Notes under the pieces: generated by a model | Told to the model about the DNA's origin: nothing | Seen by the model: the letters and a program-made list of their open reading frames with translations, nothing else | Database searches by the model: none | Shown here: piece by piece, positions 62,304 to 64,000 of the stretch | Layout: each line of letters starts with the position of its first letter | How positions within the stretch are numbered: the first letter of the stretch is position 1 | Translations under genes and position numbers: made by a program | Origin: Xanthomonas hydrangeae | GTDB taxonomy: Bacteria; Pseudomonadota; Gammaproteobacteria; Xanthomonadales; Xanthomonadaceae | Assembly: GCA_905142475.1 (NCBI GenBank) | Contig: LR990730.1 | Coordinates: 1,922,001 to 1,986,000 of the forward strand | Direction: 5' to 3' | DNA length: 64,000 nucleotides

Positions 62304-64000
62304 ATGTTCCGCTGGTTCGAATCCCTGATCGATATCTTCCCGCCGATCGAGCGGCAGATGCCGCCACGCAGCGTGTGGCGGTTCTATCTGCATTATCTGC
62401 GGCCGTTGTGGCCGATTCTGCTGGCCACGCTGATCGCCGGGTTGCTGCTGGCGCTGGTGGAAGTGGCGATGTTCGACTTCCTCGGCCGCATCGTCGACAT
62501 GCTGGCCGAGCGACCGGGACCGGCGTTCTTCCGTCGCCATGCCAGCGAACTGGTGTGGATGGCGCTGATCACGCTGGTAGCGCGGCCGCTGTTCACCGGC
62601 CTGCATAACCTGCTGGTCAATCAGGCGATCGTGCCGGGCTTGAGCAACCGCTCGCGCTGGTTGATGCACAACTACGTGGTGCGGCAGAGCCTGGGCTTTT
62701 TCCACAACGATTTTGCCGGCCGCATTGCCAATCGCGTGATGCAGACCGGCACGTCGCTGCGCGAATCGGCGGTGCAGATGGTCGATGCGCTCTGGTACAT
62801 CGTGGTCTATACCGGCAGCGCGTTGTGGTTGTTCGCGCAAGCCGACCCGTGGTTGATGGTGCCGCTGCTGATCTGGCTGGTGGTGTATGTGGCGCTCATG
62901 GCGTTCTTCGTGCCGCGCATGAAGGCGCGCGCCTGGATCGCATCGGATGCGCGCTCCAAGGCGACTGGGCGCATCGTCGATGGCTATACCAATATCTCCA
63001 CGCTCAAGTTGTTCGCACATGCCGGCCGCGAACAGGCGTATGTGCGCGATGCGATCGACGAGCTGGCGGTGAAGCATCGCAGGCAGACGCGCGTGACCAC
63101 CGCGATGGATACCGCCATTGCGGTGGCCAATGGCTTTCTGATCGTGGGCACCTGCGGGCTGGCGTTGTGGCTGTGGAGCCGCGGCCAGATCAGCGTGGGC
63201 GCGATCATGCTGGCCACCGGCCTGGTGATCCGCATCCACAACATGTCCGGCTGGATCATGTGGACGGTCAACGGCATCTTCGAAGATATCGGTAGCGTGC
63301 AGGACGGCATGCAGACCATCTCGCAGCCGGTGCTGGTGCAGGACCTGCCCGATGCGGTGCCGCTGCAGGTGACACAGGGGCAGGTGCAGTTCGAGCACAT
63401 CCATTTCCATTACGGCAAGCGCGGCGGCGTGATTGCCGGGCTGGATCTGCAGGTGCGCGCCGGCGAAAAGATCGGTTTGGTCGGGCCGTCCGGCGCGGGT
63501 AAGTCGACCCTGGTCAACGTGCTGCTGCGGCTGTACGACCTGGAGCAGGGGCGCATCCTGATCGACGGGCAGGACATCGCGCAGGTGACGCAGGAAAGCC
63601 TGCGCGGGCAGATCGGCCTGGTCACCCAGGACACCTCGTTATTGCATCGTTCGATCCGCGACAACCTGTTGTACGGGCGGCCGCAGGCCACCGAAGCGCA
63701 GATGCTGGAGGCTGTGCGCAAGGCGCGCGCCGAGAGCTTCATCGACACGCTGGTGGATGGCGAAGGCCGGCGCGGCTTCGATGCCTATGTGGGCGAACGC
63801 GGCGTCAAGTTGTCGGGCGGTCAACGGCAGCGCATCGCGATTGCGCGCGTGCTGCTGAAGGACGCGCCGATCCTGATTCTGGACGAAGCCACCTCGGCGC
63901 TGGATTCGGAAGTGGAAGCGGCGATCCAGGACAGCCTGGATGCGTTGATGGGCAACAAGACCGTCATCGCGATCGCGCATCGGCTTTCGACCATCGCGCG
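62304..64000 (+). CDS. ABC exporter (ATP-binding/permease fusion), 5' part
   Basis: At least 565 codons; the end lies beyond the window. Six transmembrane helices come first (first WPILLATLIAGLLLALVEV, near residues 33-51). The ATPase domain follows: Walker A VGPSGAGKSTLVNVLL near residue 400, signature LSGGQRQRIAIARVLL, Walker B APILILDEATSALDSE, then the H-loop AIAHRLSTIAR at the very end of the window. This is a half-size MsbA-type exporter that works as a dimer, probably for lipids, peptides or drugs. It is preceded by 121 bases after the pRiA4b-like gene. Confidence 0.93.
   Translation, partial: MFRWFESLIDIFPPIERQMPPRSVWRFYLHYLRPLWPILLATLIAGLLLALVEVAMFDFLGRIVDMLAERPGPAFFRRHASELVWMALITLVARPLFTGLHNLLVNQAIVPGLSNRSRWLMHNYVVRQSLGFFHNDFAGRIANRVMQTGTSLRESAVQMVDALWYIVVYTGSALWLFAQADPWLMVPLLIWLVVYVALMAFFVPRMKARAWIASDARSKATGRIVDGYTNISTLKLFAHAGREQAYVRDAIDELAVKHRRQTRVTTAMDTAIAVANGFLIVGTCGLALWLWSRGQISVGAIMLATGLVIRIHNMSGWIMWTVNGIFEDIGSVQDGMQTISQPVLVQDLPDAVPLQVTQGQVQFEHIHFHYGKRGGVIAGLDLQVRAGEKIGLVGPSGAGKSTLVNVLLRLYDLEQGRILIDGQDIAQVTQESLRGQIGLVTQDTSLLHRSIRDNLLYGRPQATEAQMLEAVRKARAESFIDTLVDGEGRRGFDAYVGERGVKLSGGQRQRIAIARVLLKDAPILILDEATSALDSEVEAAIQDSLDALMGNKTVIAIAHRLSTIA

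Overview
The window is about 64 kb of GC-rich gammaproteobacterial chromosome that reads as Xanthomonas. The basis is the protein content (an NPP-type phosphodiesterase like the one studied in Xanthomonas, many TonB-dependent receptors, a THX-like basic peptide), the codon use, and short intergenic palindromic repeats. I cannot name the species. No rRNA, tRNA, CRISPR array or prophage is visible.

Layout. 1-6149: the 3' end of a creD-like gene, an unknown protein, a GNAT acetyltransferase, a nitrilase-fold hydrolase, a DUF3616 protein, then gltX and a Zur-type Fur regulator in tandem. 6181-6629: a MITE-like repeat. 6797-14137: a tripartite RND efflux operon (adaptor, pump, outer-membrane channel) with one divergent TetR gene and a second TetR gene overlapping its 3' end. 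14380-18903: aldo/keto reductase, LysR, cupin, AraC and a small protein, interrupted by a second copy of the repeat. 18904-20690: a third repeat copy carrying an IS110-family insertion. 20827-23961: LysR, an MFS gene with an internal deletion, and an aldo/keto reductase. 24059-28969: two copies of a subtilase plus small secreted partner cassette, one protease being a pseudogene. 29854-36502: a MarR-MFS pair and two TonB-dependent receptors, the second receptor facing a MerC gene across probable Zur sites. 36681-48541: MerC, THX, ClC channel, NPP phosphodiesterase, an Ada-AlkA/Ogt alkylation-repair pair, several envelope proteins, a flavin monooxygenase, an S4 protein, and an ECF sigma factor with a membrane partner. 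48713-64000: a DEAD-box helicase, two c-di-GMP enzymes flanking rluF, an EamA transporter, DUF72, an RraA-like protein, a serine hydrolase, a CPA2 antiporter, a pRiA4b ORF-3-type protein, and an ABC exporter cut by the window end.

The most notable region is the IS110-family element at 19356-20611. Its 5' non-coding end can be folded by eye into a two-loop RNA closed by a 9-bp stem. The first loop carries two guides matching the left and right halves of the insertion site. The second loop carries two guides matching the element's own ends. All meet at a CT dinucleotide, as in the bridge (seek) RNAs described for IS110 elements such as IS621. The target is the unpaired spacer of a palindromic intergenic repeat present elsewhere in the window, so empty and filled sites can be compared directly.

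Other themes are gene decay (a protease with a nonsense codon and a frameshift, an MFS gene with a deletion, a ClpP-like lipoprotein with a stop in its signal peptide, and an A7 tract at the start of the pRiA4b-like gene) and metal or drug transport modules with recognisable operators.
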